Made by a program: the position numbers and the translations under genes. From Chloroflexota bacterium (lineage in GTDB: Bacteria; Chloroflexota; Limnocylindria; Limnocylindrales; CSP1-4): a stretch of DNA of 5,728 nucleotides. The DNA is taken from positions 1-5,728 of the forward strand of contig JAJYJR010000407.1 in the NCBI GenBank assembly GCA_021789355.1, given 5' to 3'. The notes below the pieces were generated by a model. That model saw only the letters and a program-made list of their open reading frames with translations. It searched no databases and had not been told where the DNA came from. Shown in pieces: positions 3,781 to 5,728 of this stretch (the first letter of the stretch is position 1; each line of letters begins with the position of its first letter).

Positions 3781-5624
3781 GCGCCGGAGACGCCGGCGTC
3801 ATCTCGGCCGGGACGTTGGATGGCGCCGGGCCCGTCGCGGCTGCGCCGCCTCCCGTCGAGATCGAACTGAAGTACGACGTCACGGACCGCGCCCTGCTGG
3901 ATCCGCTACTCGAGGCGCCGGCGCCTGCGGGATTCGCGGGCGGCGAGTGGCACGAGACGCTCGTCGACGACCGTTACGTGGACACGGCGGGACGGGCGCT
4001 GGAGCGCGCGGGGTACGCGGCCCGGATCCGGGAACGCGGCGACCGCAGGATCCTCGGCCTCAAATCGCTGACGCCGGCGGTCGGCGCGGTCCACCGCAGG
4101 GAGGAGCTCGAGGCACCGGCCGGTGAGGGGATGGATCCGCGCACGTGGCCAGCCAGCGATGCGCGCGACCTGTTGCTCCGGACGATTGGCGACGCACCGC
4201 TGCAGGAGCGGTTCCAGGTCAGGCAGCGGCGCCGGGTGCGCGAGGTGAGCGGCGACGAGGGAGCCGTAGAGATCAGCGCGGACGAGGTGGAGGTGCTGCG
4301 GGACGGGCGCCCGCTGGGCACGTACTCTGGGGTCGAGGTGGAGCTGCGGCGGGGCGACGAGGCGATCCTCGGTCGCCTGGCCATCGCACTCGAGGCGACC
4401 GGCGGGGTCCGCGCGGCGTCCGGCTCCAAGTTCGAGACGGCCCGGGAACTGGCCGAGGGTGCCGCTCCGAGGGCAGGCCGGTCGCGCGCGAGACCGGCCT
4501 CGGAGCGGGCCGCGCCAGCGACGGGTGCCGAAGCGCCGGCGGCGGAGGGTGGCGCGCCGGCGACGGGTGCCGAAGCGCCGGTGGCGGTCACGGGCACCGA
4601 GTCCGGGCTGCTTGCAGCGGAGCCGGCGTCGGGCGCCGTCGAGCCGGCCCACCGGACGAGATCCGAGGCCGCCGAGCGGCTCCTCCTCTCGGTTGGCAAG
4701 TCGCCCGGCGTGGCCGCCGACGACCCCTTCGCCGAGGCGGGGCGCAAGGTGCTCCGCTTCCACCTGGCGCGCATGCTCGCGGTGGAGGCCGGGACACGTT
4801 CGTCGGAGAACGCGGAGGACCTGCACAAGATGCGGGTCGCGACCCGCCGGATGCGGGCGGCATGGCGCGTCTTCGGGGACGGATTCCGCCGTGGCCGCGT
4901 TCGACGGTCCGTCGGCGGCCTGCGGACGCTGGCCGGAGACCTGGGAAGCGTCCGCGATCTCGACGTCCTGATCGACGCGCTGGAGGCCCACGCGGCGGGG
5001 CTCGATCCCGCGGAGCGCGCCGCGCTGCGGCCACTGGGGGACGCCTGGCGGGTCGAGCGCGACCGGGCGCGCACGGCGCTTCTCCGGTACCTCGACTCGG
5101 CCGCCTACCGGAAATTCGTCGAGGAGCAGCTCGCGTTCGTCGAGGACGTCGGCCGGGACGTGATCCCCGCCGGGCCGACCGATCCGCGGCGCGTCCGAGA
5201 CACGGCTCCCAGCCGGCTCTGGACGGCGTACGAAGGCGTCCGTGCGTACGACGCGGTCCTGCGGTGGGCCGATCTCGCCACTGTCCACCAGCTGCGGATC
5301 GCGGGCAAACGGCTCCGGTACGCGGTGGAGTTCTTCCGCGAGCCACTCGGTCCCGACGCGGCGCTGTTGATCGAACGCGTCACCGTCCTCCAGGACCACC
5401 TCGGCATGCTCCACGATGCCGATGTCGCCGCCGGGCTGGCACGCTCATTCCTGGTCGAGCGATCCGCCGCGCTCTCACCGGCCTCGGTCGACGCCGTGGG
5501 GCGGTACCTGGCGGACCGCGAGCGCGAGACGGCGCGCCTGCGCCGGACGATCGGTCCGGCGTGGCGTCGCATCACCTCGATCGAGTTCAGGCGGGCGCTC
5601 GGCCGGGCGGTCGCGCAACTCTGA
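3777..5624 (+). CDS. CYTH-CHAD domain protein (polyphosphate-binding / triphosphate tunnel enzyme)
   Basis: This 615-residue protein joins a CYTH triphosphate-tunnel domain (about 26-222) to a CHAD domain (about 318-610), the order seen in E. coli YgiF, an inorganic triphosphatase. CYTH marks are the ExExK signature EIELK (Glu28, Glu30, Lys32), RYVDTAGRALERAGYAARIR (from residue 66), LGLKSL, an acidic VEISADEVEVL strand, GVEVELRRGDE (Glu187, Glu189) and GSKFE (Lys218), so the tunnel looks complete. CHAD, a helical polyphosphate-binding domain, shows its conserved histidines in FHLARML (His329), DLHKMRVATRRMR (His350) and VHQLRIAGKRLRYAVEFF (His504), each rich in basic residues, plus LQDHLGMLHDADVA. 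The roughly 95-residue Ala/Gly/Glu/Pro linker is longer than I would expect and contains a tandem duplication. No signal peptide or membrane helix is seen. The start is uncertain: GTG 3777 overlaps the 3718-3780 stop, while GTG 3735 or TTG 3702 would add 14 or 25 residues. None has a good Shine-Dalgarno. All lie upstream of the conserved domain. Next to ppk1, a polyphosphate role is well supported. Confidence 0.93.
   Translation: MSAGDAGVISAGTLDGAGPVAAAPPPVEIELKYDVTDRALLDPLLEAPAPAGFAGGEWHETLVDDRYVDTAGRALERAGYAARIRERGDRRILGLKSLTPAVGAVHRREELEAPAGEGMDPRTWPASDARDLLLRTIGDAPLQERFQVRQRRRVREVSGDEGAVEISADEVEVLRDGRPLGTYSGVEVELRRGDEAILGRLAIALEATGGVRAASGSKFETARELAEGAAPRAGRSRARPASERAAPATGAEAPAAEGGAPATGAEAPVAVTGTESGLLAAEPASGAVEPAHRTRSEAAERLLLSVGKSPGVAADDPFAEAGRKVLRFHLARMLAVEAGTRSSENAEDLHKMRVATRRMRAAWRVFGDGFRRGRVRRSVGGLRTLAGDLGSVRDLDVLIDALEAHAAGLDPAERAALRPLGDAWRVERDRARTALLRYLDSAAYRKFVEEQLAFVEDVGRDVIPAGPTDPRRVRDTAPSRLWTAYEGVRAYDAVLRWADLATVHQLRIAGKRLRYAVEFFREPLGPDAALLIERVTVLQDHLGMLHDADVAAGLARSFLVERSAALSPASVDAVGRYLADRERETARLRRTIGPAWRRITSIEFRRALGRAVAQL
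4512..4587 (+). repeat. tandem repeat in the CYTH-CHAD linker (42-base period)
   Basis: Two copies of a 34-base unit, 4512-4545 and 4554-4587, match at 32 of 34 bases by eye and are offset by 42 bases (14 codons). They encode APATGAEAPAA and APATGAEAPVA within the disordered linker between the two domains. The near identity at third positions suggests a recent slippage duplication. The frame is kept, so the linker is simply lengthened. Confidence 0.75.
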
Positions 5625-5650
5625 CGGGCACCCGCCGGCGCGCTGTCTCA

Positions 5651-5662
5651 GACCGGCCGGTC
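5651..5662. repeat. 12-bp perfect palindrome after the CYTH-CHAD gene
   Basis: GACCGGCCGGTC is fully self-complementary and lies 27 bases beyond the CYTH-CHAD stop. It shares the ACCGG/CCGGT core of the palindrome at 318-327 at the other end of the operon. The two could be binding sites of the same protein, or the GC-rich background may explain both. Confidence 0.3.
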
Positions 5663-5685
5663 GGTCGGCGATCCCTCGTACCCCG

Positions 5686-5700
5686 GGCCTGAGTGAGGCC
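5686..5700. terminator. weak hairpin downstream of the operon
   Basis: GGCCT-GAGTG-AGGCC forms a 5-bp stem with a 5-base loop about 60 bases after the last operon gene. No T-tract follows (ATTCGG), so it is not a canonical intrinsic terminator. It could stop or stabilise transcripts from either direction. The rest of 5625-5728 shows no convincing plus-strand gene. Confidence 0.2.
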
Positions 5701-5728
5701 ATTCGGTCCGCGCCTGCGCCCCCGGTCC

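Noticed and set aside
3906..5414. A 502-codon open frame on the minus strand opposite the CYTH-CHAD gene
   Set aside because: It is antisense to clear CYTH and CHAD motifs and gives an Arg/Pro/Ala/Leu-rich product without recognisable domains. Long antisense frames are usual at this GC content.
4145..5692. A 515-codon plus-strand frame inside the CYTH-CHAD gene
   Set aside because: The translation is Gly/Arg/Ala-rich with no motif, while the other frame shows the conserved CHAD histidines.

Overview
The window is very GC-rich (roughly 70% by eye, with strong G/C preference at third codon positions and TGA as the stop of every gene whose end is visible). This suits a high-GC free-living bacterium. 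A leaderless-type promoter and weak Shine-Dalgarno use would fit a Chloroflexota lineage (for example the Limnocylindria-type soil and freshwater groups), but an actinobacterial or related origin cannot be excluded by reading alone.

Layout: the left edge carries the N-terminal 98 codons of an S9-type prolyl oligopeptidase-family peptidase on the minus strand (start at 295, running off the window). A divergent intergenic region of about 143 bases follows. It holds a Shine-Dalgarno for the peptidase, a 10-bp palindrome overlapping a small hairpin, and, on the plus strand, a TACAAT -10 box only 6 bases before an ATG, which implies a leaderless transcript. From there five genes run on the plus strand with small gaps and look like one operon: a DUF971/GBBH-N zinc-motif protein (439-816), a YbjQ/UPF0145 protein (830-1174), a two-helix membrane protein with a proline-rich linker and no recognised family (1201-1587), polyphosphate kinase ppk1 (1595-3721) and a CYTH-CHAD protein (3777-5624). 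The last 104 bases have no convincing gene. They hold a weak hairpin and a 12-bp palindrome, and may contain the tail of a convergent gene.

How the genes work together: PPK1 makes inorganic polyphosphate from ATP. CHAD domains bind polyphosphate and CYTH domains bind or hydrolyse triphosphates, so the last two genes form a polyphosphate synthesis and binding/turnover pair. The roles of the three small upstream genes in such an operon are unknown. The membrane protein, 7 bases upstream of ppk1, is the most interesting of these. The ppk1/CYTH-CHAD junction is unusual: a 20-codon reading frame begins with GTGA on the ppk1 stop and ends with a second GTGA that may be the CYTH-CHAD start. The inter-domain linker of the CYTH-CHAD protein contains a nearly identical 42-base-period tandem duplication. 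No mobile element, CRISPR array, tRNA or rRNA was seen. I found no wholly new system; the polyphosphate operon with its unexplained small partners is the part most worth following.
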